Shown: one piece after another, positions 1 through 10,979 of the stretch
Layout of the letters: each line of letters opens with the position of its first letter
Numbering within the stretch: position 1 is the stretch's first letter
From: Kitagawia praeruptora
Taxonomy: Eukaryota; Streptophyta; Magnoliopsida; Apiales; Apiaceae
Length of the DNA: 64,000 nt
Direction: 5' to 3'
NCBI GenBank assembly: GCA_037693485.1
Contig: CM075353.1
Coordinates: 58,274,501 to 58,338,500 of the forward strand
Translations under genes and position numbers: made by a program
Notes under the pieces: model-generated
Database searches by the model: none
Told to the model about the DNA's origin: nothing
What the model saw: the letters and a program-made list of their open reading frames with translations, nothing else

Positions 1-1
1 G

Positions 2-2618
2 TCAAACGAGTAATAAATAAAGCAAAATTAATTTTCTTGTTCCATTGAGTCCAAAATGGAGTTTTAGTGAGTTGTAGGGGTCAAATGAGTGAAAAATAAA
101 TCTACAAGTGATTTTAAAGCTCAAACGAATAAAAAATGAAGCAAAATTTTTTTTCTTGTTCCAACGAGTCCAAAATGAAGTTTTAGTGAGTTCTAGGGGT
201 GAAATGAGTCAAAAACAAATCTACAAGTGATTTCCAAGCTCAAACGAATCAAAAATGAAGCAAAATTAATTTTCTTGTTCCAACTAGTCCAAAATGAAGT
301 TTAAGTGAGTTCTAGGGGTGAAATGAGTCAAAAACAAAGCTACAAGTGGTTTCCATGGTCAAACGAGTAATGAATAAAGAAAAATTAATTTTCTTGTTCC
401 ATTGAGTCCAAAATGAAGTTTTAGTGAGTTCTAGGGGTCAAATGAGTCAAAATCACAGCTACAAGTGGTTTCCATGGTCAAACGAGTAATAAATAAAGCA
501 AAATTAATTTTCTTGTTCCATTGAGTCCAAAACGGAGTTTTAGTGAGTTCTAGGGGTCAAATGAGTCAAAAACAAAGCTACAAGTGGTTTCCATGGTCAA
601 ACGAGTAACGAATAAAGCAAAATTAATTTTCTTGTTCCAACGAGTCCAAAATGAAGTTTTATGGAGTTCTAGGGGTGAAATGAGTCAAAAACAAATCTAC
701 AAGTGATTTTCAAGCTCAAACGAGTAATGAATAAAGCAAAATTAATTTTCTTGTTCCGACGAGTCCAAAATGAAGTTTTAGTCAGTTTTAAGGGTGAAAT
801 GAGTCCAAAACAAAGCTACAAGTGGTTTCCATGCTCAAACGAGTAATGAATAAAACAAAATTAATTTTCTTGTTCCATTGAGTCCAAAATGAAGTTTTAA
901 TGAGTTCTAGGGGTAAAATGAGTCAAAAACAAATCTACAAGTGATTTCCAAGCTCAAACGAATCAAAAATGAAGCAAAATTAATTTTTTGTTCCAACGAG
1001 TCCAAAATGAAGTTTTAGTGAGTTCTAGGGGTGAAATGAGTCAAAAACAAAGCTACAAATGGTTTCCATAGTCAAACGAGTAACGAATAAAGAAAAATTA
1101 ATTTTCTTGTTCCATTGAGTCCAAAATGAAGTTTTAGTGAGTTCTAGGGGTCAAATGAGTCAAAATCAAAGTTACAAGTGGTTTCCATGGTCAAACGAGT
1201 AATAAATAAAGCAAAATTAATTTTCTTGTTCCATTGAGTCCAAAATGGAGTTTTAGTGAGTTCTAGGGGTCAAATGGGTGAAAAATTAATCTACAAGTGA
1301 TTTTCAAGCTCAAACGAATAAAAAATGAAGCAAAATTTATTTTCTTGTTCCAACGAGTCCAAAATAAAGTTTTAGTGAGTTCTAGGGGTGAAATGAGTCA
1401 AAAACAAATCTACAAGTGATTTTCAAGCTCAAACGAGTAATGAATAAAGCAAAATTAATTTTCTTGTTCCAACGAGTCCAAAATGAAGTTTTAGTGAGTT
1501 CTAGGGGTGAAATGAGTCGAAAACAAAGCTACAAGTGGTTTCCATGGTCAAACGAGTAATGAATAAAGCAAAATTAATTTTCTTGTTCCATTGAGTCCAA
1601 AATGAAGTTTTAGTGAGTTCTAGGGGTCAAATGAGTCAAAAACAAAGCTACAAATGGTTTCCATGGTCAAACGAGTAATAAATAAAGCAAAAATAATTTT
1701 CTTGTTCCATTGAGTCAAAAATGAAGTTTTAGTGAGTTCTAGGGGTCAAATGAGTGAAAAATAAATCTACAAGTGATTTTCAAGCTCAAACGAATAAAAA
1801 ATGAAGCAAAATTTATTTTCTTGTTCCAACGTGTCCAAAATGAAGTTTTAGTGAGTACTAGGGGTTAAATGAGTCAAAAACAAATCTACAAGTGATTTTC
1901 AAGCTCAAACGAGTAATGAATAAAGCAAAATTAATTTTCTTGTTCCAACGAGTCCAAAATGAAGTTTTAGTGAGTTCTAGGGGTGAAATGAGTCGAAAAC
2001 AAAGCTACAAGTGGTTTCCATGGTCAAACGAGTAATGAATAAAGCAAAATTAATTTTCTTGTTCCATTGAGTCCAAAATGAAGTTTTAGTGAGTTCTAGG
2101 GGTCAAATGAGTCAAAAACAAAGCTACAAATGGTTTCCATGGTCAAACGAGTAATAAATAAAGCAAAAAAAATTTTCTTGTTCCATTGAGTCAAAAATGA
2201 AGTTTTAGTGAGTTCTAGGGGTCAAATGAGTGAAAAATAAATCTACAAGTGATTTTCAAGCTCAAACGAATAAAAAATGAAGCAAAATTTATTTTCTTGT
2301 TCCAACGTGTCCAAAATGAAGTTTTAGTGAGTACTAGGGGTTAAATGAGTCAAAAACAAATCTACAAGTGATTTTCAAGCTCAAACGAGTAATGAATAAA
2401 GCAAAATTAATTTTCTTGTTCCAACGAGTCCAAAATGAAGTTTTAGTGAGTTCTAGGGGTCAAATGAGTCAAAAACAAAGCTACAAGTGGTTTCCATGGT
2501 CAAACGAGTAATGAATAAAGCAAAATTAATTTTTTTGTTCCAACGAGTCCAAATTGAAGTTTTAGTCAGTTCTAGGGGTGAAATGAGTCAAAATCAAGGT
2601 TACAAGTGGTTTCCATGG
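2..2618. repeat. 22-monomer higher-order repeat, copy 1
   Basis: The pattern of diagnostic variants starting at 2 returns at 2619, a period of 2617 bp or 22 monomers less one base. Marker examples are GAGTTGTAGGGG in the first monomer, the T-run after GCAAAA in the second, CAACTAGTCC in the third and AAAATCACAGC in the fourth. The match holds through the TTAATTTTTTTG marker at about 2528, whose partner is near 5144. The unit itself contains two copies of a 4-monomer repeat (1429-1904 and 1905-2380), so it grew by internal duplication. Exact unit edges cannot be defined in a circularly permuted array; these are the first bases where the pattern repeats. Confidence 0.88.
1429..2380. repeat. nested 4-monomer (476-bp) tandem duplication
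   Basis: Two consecutive blocks of exactly 476 bp (4 x 119), starting at 1429 and 1905, are almost identical. The only difference I saw is CAAAAATAATTTTC versus CAAAAAAAATTTTC near 1690/2166. Each block carries the ordered markers GAGTCGAAAAC, CTACAAATGG, GAGTCAAAAATG and CAACGTGTCC with GAGTACTAGGGGTTAAATG. Such high identity next to older, more diverged monomers points to a recent local duplication inside the 22-mer. Confidence 0.9.
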
Positions 2619-5234
2619 TCAAACGAGTAATAAATAAAGCAAAATTAATTTTCTTGTTCCATTGAGTCCAAAATGGAGTTTTAGTGAGTTGTAGGGGTCA
2701 AATGTGTGAAAAATAAATCTACAAGTGATTTTCAAGCTCAAACAAATAAAAAATGAAGCAAAATTTTTTTTCTTGTTCCAACGAGTCCAAAATGAAGTTT
2801 TAGTGAGTTCTAGGGGTGAAATGAGTCAAAAACAAATCTACAAGTGATTTCCAAGCTCAAACGAATCAAAAATGAAGCAAAATTAATTTTCTTGTTCCAA
2901 CTAGTCCAAAATGAAGTTTAAGTGAGTTCTAGGGGTGAAATGAGTCAAAAACAAAGCTACAAGTGGTTTCCATGGTCAAACGAGTAATGAATAAAGAAAA
3001 ATTAATTTTCTTGTTCCATTGAGTCCAAAATGAAGTTTTAGTGAGTTCTAGGGGTCAAATGAGTCAAAATCACAGCTACAAGTGGTTTCCATGGTCAAAC
3101 GAGTAATAAATAAAGCAAAATTAATTTTCTTGTTCCATTGAGTCCAAAATGGAGTTTTAGTGAGTTCTAGGGGTCAAATGAGTCAAAAACAAAGCTACAA
3201 GTGGTTTCCATGGTCAAACGAGTAACGAATAAAGCAAAATTAATTTTCTTGTTCCAACGAGTCCAAAATGAAGTTTTATGGAGTTCTAGGGGTGAAATGA
3301 GTCAAAAACAAATCTACAAGTGATTTTCAAGCTCAAACGAGTAATGAATAAAGCAAAATTAATTTTCTTGTTCCGACGAGTCCAAAATGAAGTTTTAGTC
3401 AGTTTTAAGGGTGAAATGAGTCCAAAACAAAGCTACAAGTGGTTTCCATGCTCAAACGAGTAATGAATAAAACAAAATTAATTTTCTTGTTCCATTGAGT
3501 CCAAAATGAAGTTTTAATGAGTTCTAGGGGTGAAATGAGTCAAAAAAAATCTACAAGTGATTTCCAAGCTCAAACGAATCAAAAATGAAGCAAAATTAAT
3601 TTTTTGTTCCAACGAGTCCAAAATGAAGTTTTAGTGAGTTCTAGGGGTGAAATGAGTCAAAAACAAAGCTACAAATGGTTTCCATAGTCAAACGAGTAAC
3701 GAATAAAGAAAAATTAATTTTCTTGTTCCATTGAGTCCAAAATGAAGTTTTAGTGAGTTCTAGGGGTCAAATGAGTCAAAATCAAAGTTACAAGTGGTTT
3801 CCATGGTCAAACGAGTAATAAATAAAGCAAAATTAATTTTCTTGTTCCATTGAGTCCAAAATGGAGTTTTAGTGAGTTCTAGGGGTCAAATGGGTGAAAA
3901 ATTAATCTACAAGTGATTTTCAAGCTCAAACGAATAAAAAATGAAGCAAAATTTATTTTCTTGTTCCAACGAGTCCAAAATGAAGTTTTAGTGAGTTCTA
4001 GGGGTGAAATGAGTCAAAAACAAATCTACAAGTGATTTTCAAGCTCAAACGAGTAATGAATAAAGCAAAATTAATTTTCTTGTTCCAACGAGTCCAAAAT
4101 GAAGTTTTAGTGAGTTCTAGGGGTGAAATGAGTCGAAAATAAAGCTACAAGTGGTTTCCATGGTCAAACGAGTAATGAATAAAGCAAAATTAATTTTCTT
4201 GTTCCATTGAGTCCAAAATGAAGTTTTAGTGAGTTCTAGGGGTCAAATGAGTCAAAAACAAAGCTACAAATGGTTTCCATGGTCAAACGAGTAATAAATA
4301 AAGCAAAAATAATTTTCTTGTTCCATTGAGTCAAAAATGAAGTTTTAGTGAGTTCTAGGGGTCAAATGAGTGAAAAATAAATCTACAAGTGATTTTCAAG
4401 CTCAAACGAATAAAAAATGAAGCAAAATTTATTTTCTTGTTCCAACGTGTCCAAAATGAAGTTTTAGTGAGTACTAGGGGTTAAATGAGTCAAAAACAAA
4501 TCTACAAGTGATTTTCAAGCTCAAACGAGTAATGAATAAAGCAAAATTAATTTTCTTGTTCCAACGAGTCCAAATTGAAGTTTTAGTGAGTTCTAGGGGT
4601 GAAATGAGTCGAAAACAAAGCTACAAGTGGTTTCCATGGTCAAACGAGTAATGAATAAAGCAAAATTAATTTTCTTGTTCCATTGAGTCCAAAATGAAGT
4701 TTTAGTGAGTTCTAGGGGTCAAATGAGTCAAAAACAAAGCTACAAATGGTTTCCATGGTCAAACGAGTAATAAATAAAGCAAAAATAATTTTCTTGTTCC
4801 ATTGAGTCAAAAATGAAGTTTTAGTGAGTTCTAGGGGTCAAATGAGTGAAAAATAAATCTACAAGTGATTTTCAAGCTCAAACGAATAAAAAATGAAGCA
4901 AAATTTATTTTCTTGTTCCAACGTGTCCAAAATGAAGTTTTAGTGAGTACTAGGGGTTAAATGAGTCAAAAACAAATCTACAAGTGATTTTCAAGCTCAA
5001 ACGAGTAATGAATAAAGCAAAATTAATTTTCTTGTTCCAACGAGTCCAAAATGAAGTTTTAGTGAGTTCTAGGGGTCAAATGAGTCAAAAACAAAGCTAC
5101 AAGTGGTTTCCATGGTCAAACGAGTAATGAATAAAGCAAAATTAATTTTTTTGTTCCAACGAGTCCAAAATGAAGTTTTAGTCAGTTCTAGGGGTGAAAT
5201 GAGTCAAAAACAAAGCTACAAGTGGTTTCCATGG
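2619..5234. repeat. 22-monomer higher-order repeat, copy 2
   Basis: Near-identical second copy of the preceding unit, offset 2617 bp and falling to 2616 after a deletion in CAAAAAAAATC at about 3542. Differences are scattered single bases, for example CAAGGTTACAAG in copy 1 versus CAAAGCTACAAG here near the end. After about 5234 the pattern no longer follows the start of the unit. It jumps to the second half: 5354 onward matches 1191 onward at a constant offset of 4163. The array therefore continues with a partial unit. Confidence 0.85.
4045..4996. repeat. nested 4-monomer (476-bp) duplication, second occurrence
   Basis: The same two-block 476-bp structure starts at 4045 and 4521, with the pattern resuming at 4997. 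It lies 2616 bp after the first occurrence, so it was copied with the 22-mer. It carries a few private changes, such as GAGTCGAAAATAAAG at about 4131 and CCAAATTGAAG at about 4571. Confidence 0.88.
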
Positions 5235-5353
5235 TCAAACGAGTAATGAATAAAGCAAAATTAATTTTCTTGTTCCATTGAGTCCAAAATGAAGTTTTAG
5301 TGAGTTCTAGGGGTCAAATGAGTCAAAAACAAAGCTACAAATGGTTTCCATGG

Positions 5354-6772
5354 TCAAACGAGTAATAAATAAAGTAAAATTAATTTTCTTGTTCCATTGA
5401 GTCCAAAATGGAGTTTTAGTGAGTTCTAGGGGTCAAATGAGTGAAAAATTAATCTACAAGTGATTTTCAAGCTCAAACGAATAAAAAATGAAGCAAAATT
5501 TATTTTCTTGTTCCAACGAGTCCAAAATGAAGTTTTAGTGAGTTCTAGGGGTGAAATGAGTCAAAAACAAATCTACAAGTGATTTTCAAGCTCAAACGAG
5601 TAATGAATAAAGCAAAATTAATTTTCTTGTTCCAACGAGTCCAAAATGAAGTTTTAGTGAGTTCTAGGGGTGAAATGAGTCGAAAACAAAGCTACAAGTG
5701 GTTTCCATGGTCAAACGAGTAATGAATAAAGCAAAATTAATTTTCTTGTTCCATTGAGTCCAAAATGAAGTTTTAGTGAGTTCTAGGGGTCAAATGAGTC
5801 AAAAACAAAGCTACAAATGGTTTCCATGGTCAAACGAGTAATAAATAAAGCAAAAATAATTTTCTTGTTCCATTGAGTCAAAAATGAAGTTTTAGTGAGT
5901 TCTAGGGGTCAAATGAGTGAAAAATAAATCTACAAGTGATTTTCAAGCTCAAACGAATAAAAAATGAAGCAAAATTTATTTTCTTGTTCCAACGTGTCCA
6001 AAATGAAGTTTTAGTGAGTACTAGGGGTTAAATGAGTCAAAAACAAATCTACAAGTGATTTTCAAGCTCAAACGAGTAATGAATAAAGCAAAATTAATTT
6101 TCTTGTTCCAACGAGTCCAAAATGAAGTTTTAGTGAGTTCTAGGGGTGAAATGAGTCGAAAACAAAGCTACAAGTGGTTTCCATGGTCAAACGAGTAATG
6201 AATAAAGCAAAATTAATTTTCTTGTTCCATTGAGTCCAAAATGAAGTTTTAGTGAGTTCTAGGGGTCAAATGAGTCAAAAACAAAGCTACAAATGGTTTC
6301 CATGGTCAAACGAGTAATAAATAAAGCAAAAATAATTTTCTTGTTCCATTGAGTCAAAAATGAAGTTTTAAGGGGTCAAATGAGTGAAAAATAAATCTAC
6401 AAGTGATTTTCAAGCTCAAACGAATAAAAAATGAAGCAAAATTTATTTTCTTGTTCCAACGTGTCCAAAATGAAGTTTTAGTGAGTACTAGGGGTTAAAT
6501 GAGTCAAAAACAAATCTACAAGTGATTTTCAAGCTCAAACGAGTAATGAATAAAGCAAAATTAATTTTCTTGTTCCAACGAGTCCAAAATGAAGTTTTAG
6601 TGAGTTCTAGGGGTCAAATGAGTCAAAAACAAAGCTACAAGTGGTTTCCATGGTCAAACGAGTAATGAATAAAGCAAAATTAATTTTCTTGTTCCAACGA
6701 GTCCAAAATGAAGTTTTAGTCAGTTCTAGGGGTGAAATGAGTCAAAAACAAAGCTACAAGTGGTTTCCATGG
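5354..6772. repeat. partial 22-mer unit with a third pair of 4-monomer blocks
   Basis: From 5354 the sequence follows 1191 onward with a constant offset of 4163. It includes 476-bp blocks starting at 5592 and 6068. The second block is 467 bp because of a 9-bp deletion at about 6370, where GAAGTTTTA joins directly to AGGGGTC. This is an incomplete copy of the 22-mer, lacking about the first ten monomers, as expected from unequal exchange between misaligned units. Confidence 0.82.
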
Positions 6773-8096
6773 TCAAACGAGTAATGAATAAAGCAAAATT
6801 AATTTTCTTGTTCCATTGAGTCCAAAATGAAGTTTTAGTGAGTTCTAGGGGTCAAATGAGTCAAAAACAAAGCTACAAATGGTTTCCATGGTCAAACGAG
6901 TAATAAATAAAGTAAAAATAATTTTCTTGTTCCATTGAGTCCAAAAAAAAAAGTTTTAGTGAGTTCTAGGGGTCAAATGAGTGAAAAATAAATCTACAAG
7001 TGATTTTCAAGCTCAAACGAATAAAAAATGAAGCAAAATTTTTTTTCTTGTTCCAACGAGTCCAAAATGAAGTTTTAGTGAGTTCTAGGGGTGAAATGAG
7101 TCAAAAACAAATCTACAAGTGATTTCCAAGCTCAAACGAATCAAAAATGAAGCAAAATTAATTTTCTTGTTCTAACGAGTCCAAAATGAAGTTTTAGTGA
7201 GTTCGAGGGGTGAAATGAGTCAAAAACAAAGCTACAAGTGGTTTCCATGGTCAAACGAGTAATGAATAAAGAAAAATTAATTTTCTTGTTCCATTGAGTC
7301 CAAAATGAAGTTTTAGTGAGTTCTAGGGGTCAAATGAGTCAAAATCACAGCTACAAGTGGTTTCCATGGTCAAACGAGTAATAAATAAAGCAAAATTAAT
7401 TTTCTTGTTCCATTGAGTCCAAAATGGAGTTTTAGTGAGTTCTAGGGGTCAAATGAGTCAAAAACAAAGCTACAAGTGGTTTCCATGGTCAAACGAGTAA
7501 CGAATAAAGCAAAATTAATTTTCTTGTTCCAACGAGCCCCAAATGAAGTTTTAGTGAGTTCTAGGGGTGAAATGAGTCAAAAACAAATCTACAAGTGATT
7601 TTCAAGCTCAAACGAGTAATGAATAAAGCAAAATTAATTTTCTTGTTCCAGCGAGTCCAAAATGAAGATTTAGTGAGTTCTAGGGGTCAAATGAGTCAAA
7701 AACAAAGCTGCAAGTGGTTTCCATGGTCAAACGAGTAATGAATAAAGCAAAATTAATTTTCTTGTTCCATTGAGTCCAAAATGAAGTTTTAGTGAGTTCT
7801 AGGGGTCAAATGAGTCAAAAACAAAGCTACAAGTGGTTTCCATGGTCAAACGAGTAATGAATAAAGCAAAATTAATTTTCTTGTTCCATTGAGTCCAAAA
7901 TGAAGTTTTAGTGAGTTCTAGGGGTAAAGTGAGTCAAAAACAAATCTACAAGTGATTTCCAAGCTCAAACGAATCAAAAATGAAGCAAAATTAATTTTCT
8001 TGTTCCAACGAGTCCAAAATGAAGTTTTAGTGAGTTCTAGGGGTGAAATTAGTCAAAAACAAATTTACAAGTGATTTTCAGCTCAAACGAGTAATG

Positions 8097-8619
8097 TGTT
8101 AGGCCGAATACACAAATATAATCAAGATTTGTATGAGAGATTAACAAGAACACAAGTTTAACAATTAAAAATTGTTTGGAATTAATAATTCCTCTCAGTG
8201 ATGTAAAATATCACAGAGAGCTGCTTAGGTTACAATGAATGAATAATTCGTTGTTCCATACCCTTCTAGGGTTAACCTAACTGTATTTATAAAACATACA
8301 GCTGCTATACAATCGTAAATTAATACTCCTATAATTTAGCTATACAATTGATATCAATCACGATTGCTACATGTCTTCTAAGTCAACACAATCTCTTTGA
8401 CAGCTATCCAATCTTCAAAGATATTGCTTCCATATTTATCTTCAATTAATCTTCAATCACTGTTGACAAGTAGACGCTTCGGCCAGATAGAGTTTAACAA
8501 ACTCTGTTGCGCTTCCATCCGTCAGTGTTTAACTAAACTCTGACCGCTTCCACCTAAACTCTGATATATCACTATTACACTTAAACACTGATTAATACTT
8601 ACATCAATTATATTTAACA
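8097..8619. mobile_element. solo LTR-like element, copy 1 (523 bp)
   Basis: Starts TGTTAGGCCG and ends ATTTAACA, so it has the TG...CA ends and short TGTTA/TAACA inverted termini typical of a retrotransposon LTR. The left target repeat is TAATG (8092-8096). The right one reads TAATT (8620-8624), one substitution away. The target is the TAATG inside the monomer word GAGTAATGAATAAAG. No internal retroviral domain, primer-binding site or polypurine tract adjoins it, hence solo LTR. It lies 18 kb from the next copy and mixes features of both later types: GCTACATGTC (long form) with CTTCAATTAATC and CCATCCGTC (as in the 519-bp form). That makes it the most outlying and perhaps oldest-separated copy. 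Superfamily is not assignable without internal domains. Confidence 0.88.
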
Positions 8620-10979
8620 TAATTAATAAAGCAAAATTAATTTTCTTGTTCCAACGAGTCCAAAATGAAGTTTTAGTCAGTTCTAAGGGTGAAATGAGTC
8701 CAAAACAAAGCTACAAGTGGTTTCTATGGTCAAACGAGTAATGAATAAAGCAAAATTAATTTTCTTGTTCCAACGAGTCCAAAATGAAGTTTTAGTGAGT
8801 TCTAGGGGTAAAGTGAGTCAAAAACAAATCTACAAGTGATTTCCAAGCTCAAACGAATCAAAAATGAAGCAAAATTAATTTTCTTGTTCCAACGAGTCCA
8901 AAATGAAGTTTTAGTGAGTTCTAGGGGTGAAATGAGTCAAAAACAAATCTACAAGTGATTTTCAAGCTCAAACGAGTAATGGATAAAGCAAAATTAATTT
9001 TCTTGTTCAAACGAGTCCAAAATGAAGTTTTAATGAGTTCTAGGGGTGAAATGAGTCAAAAACAAAGCTACAAGTGGTTTCCATGGTCAAACGAGTAATG
9101 AATAAAGAAAAATTAATTTTCTTGTTCCATTGAGTCCAAAATGAAGTTTTAGTGAGTTCTAGGGGTCAACTGAGTCAAAATCAAAGTTACAAGTGGTTTC
9201 CATGGTCAAACGAGTAATAAATAAAGCAAAATTAATTTTCTTGTTCCATTGAGTCCAAAATGGAGTTTTAATGAGTTCTAGGGGTCAAATGAGTGAAAAA
9301 TTAATCTACAAGTGATTTTCAAGCTCAAACGAATAAAAAATGAAGCAAAATTAATTTTCTTGTTCCAACGAGTCCAAAATGAAGTTTTAGTGAGCTCTAG
9401 GGGTGAAATGAGTCGAAAACAAAGCTACAAGTGGTTTCCATGGTCAAACGAGTAATGAATAAAGCAAAATTAATTTTCTTGTTCCATTGAGTCCAAAATG
9501 AAGTTTTAGTGAGTTCTAGGGGTCAAATGAGTCAAAAACAAAGCTACAAATGGTTTCCATGGTCAAACGAGTAATAAATAAAGCAAAAATAATTTTCTTG
9601 TTCCATTGAGTCAAAAATGAAGTTTTAGTGAGTTCTAGGGGTCAAATGAGTGAAAAATAAATCTACAAGTGATTTTCAAGCTCAAACGAATAAAAAATGA
9701 AGCAAAATTTATTTTCTTGTTCCAACGAGTCCAAAATGAAGTTTTAGTGAGTACTAGGGGTGAAATGAGTCAAAAACAAATCTACAAGTGATTTTCAAGC
9801 TCAAACGAGTAATGAATAAAGCAAAATTAATTTTCTTGTTCCAGCGAGTCCAAAATGATGTTTTAGTGAGTTCTAGGGGTCAAATGAGTCAAAAACAAAG
9901 CTACAAGTGGTTTCCATGGTCAAACGAGTAATGAATAAAGCAAAATTAATTTTCTTGTTCCAACGAGTCCAAAATGAAGTTTTAGTGAGTTCTAGGGGTG
10001 AAATGAGTCAAAAACAAAGCTACAAGTGGTTTCCATGGTCAAACGAGTAATGAATAAAGCAAAATTAATTTTCTTGTTCCATTGAGTCCAAAATGAAGTT
10101 TTAGTGAGTTCTAGGGGTCAAATGAGTCAAAAACAAAGCTACAAATGGTTTCCATGGTCAAACGAGTAATAAATAAAGTAAAAATAATTTTCTTGTTCCA
10201 TTGAGTCAAAAAAAAAAGTTTTAGTGAGTTCTAGGGGTTAAATGATTGAAAAATAAATCTACAAGTGATTTTCAAGCTCAAACGAATAAAAAATGAAGCA
10301 AAATTTTTTTTCTTGTTCCAACGAGTCCAAAATGAAGTTTTAGTGAGTTCTAGGGGTGAAATGAGTCAAAAACAAATCTACAAGTGATTTCCAAGCTCAA
10401 ACGAATCAAAAATGAAGCAAAATTAATTTTCTTGTTCCAACGAGTCCAAAATGAAGTTTTAGTGAGTTCTAGGGGTGAAATGAGTCAAAAACAAAGCTAC
10501 AAGTGGTTTCCATGGTCAAACGAGTAATGAATAAAGAAAAATTAATTTTCTTGTTCCATTGAGTCCAAAATGAAGTTTTAGTGAGTTCCAGGGGTCAAAT
10601 GAGTCAAAATCACAGCTACAAGTGGTTTCCATGGTCAAACGAGTAATAAATAAAGCAAAATTAATTTTCTTGTTCCATTGAGTCCAAAATGAAGTTTTAG
10701 TGAGTTCTAGGGGTCAAATGAGTCAAAAACAAAGCTACAAATGGTTTCCATGGTCAAACGAGTAATAAATAAAGTAAAAATAATTTTCTTGTTCCATTGA
10801 GTCCAAAAAAAAAAGTTTTAGTGAGTTCTAGGGGTCAAATGAGTGAAAAATAAATCTACAAGTGATTTTCAAGCTCAAACGAATAAAAAATGAAGCAAAA
10901 TTTATTTTCTTGTTCCAACGAGTCCAAAATGAAGTTTTAGTGAGTTCTAGGGGTGAAATGAGTCAAAAACAAATCTACA

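Larger units (their letters stand above)
1..8096. repeat. 119-bp satellite array, segment 1 (about 68 monomers)
   Basis: Tandem head-to-tail array. The word TCAAAC recurs at 2, 121, 240, 359 and 478, giving a strict 119-bp period. Two monomer classes alternate irregularly: one ends GTGGTTTCCATGG before TCAAAC, the other ends GTGATTTTCAAGC. Further class sites are CCATTGAG versus CCAACGAG near base 42 and GGGGTCAAATG versus GGGGTGAAATG near base 80. Higher-order structure is strong here (22-mer and nested 4-mers, listed separately). The segment ends in the TAATG target repeat of LTR copy 1. No gene is present: the reverse strand and two forward frames are closed in every monomer, and the third closes in the next monomer. 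The family is not one I can name; centromeric or heterochromatic location is inferred. Confidence 0.97.

Noticed and set aside
1..8096. CRISPR-like array with regular spacing
   Set aside because: There are no unique spacers. The whole 119-bp period is conserved, including what would be spacer, and the scale of hundreds of units with higher-order structure is that of eukaryotic satellite DNA.
8560..8580. Plant-type telomere repeat (CCTAAACTC in the LTR)
   Set aside because: CCTAAAC resembles CCCTAAA but occurs once per LTR without tandem repetition, as part of the degenerate 35-bp unit.
8097..8619. The inserts as a DNA transposon or MITE rather than an LTR
   Set aside because: Terminal inverted repeats are only about five bases (TGTTA/TAACA), the ends are TG...CA and the target repeat is 5 bp, which together fit an LTR better. 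A small non-autonomous DNA element is not strictly excluded given the many internal inverted repeats.
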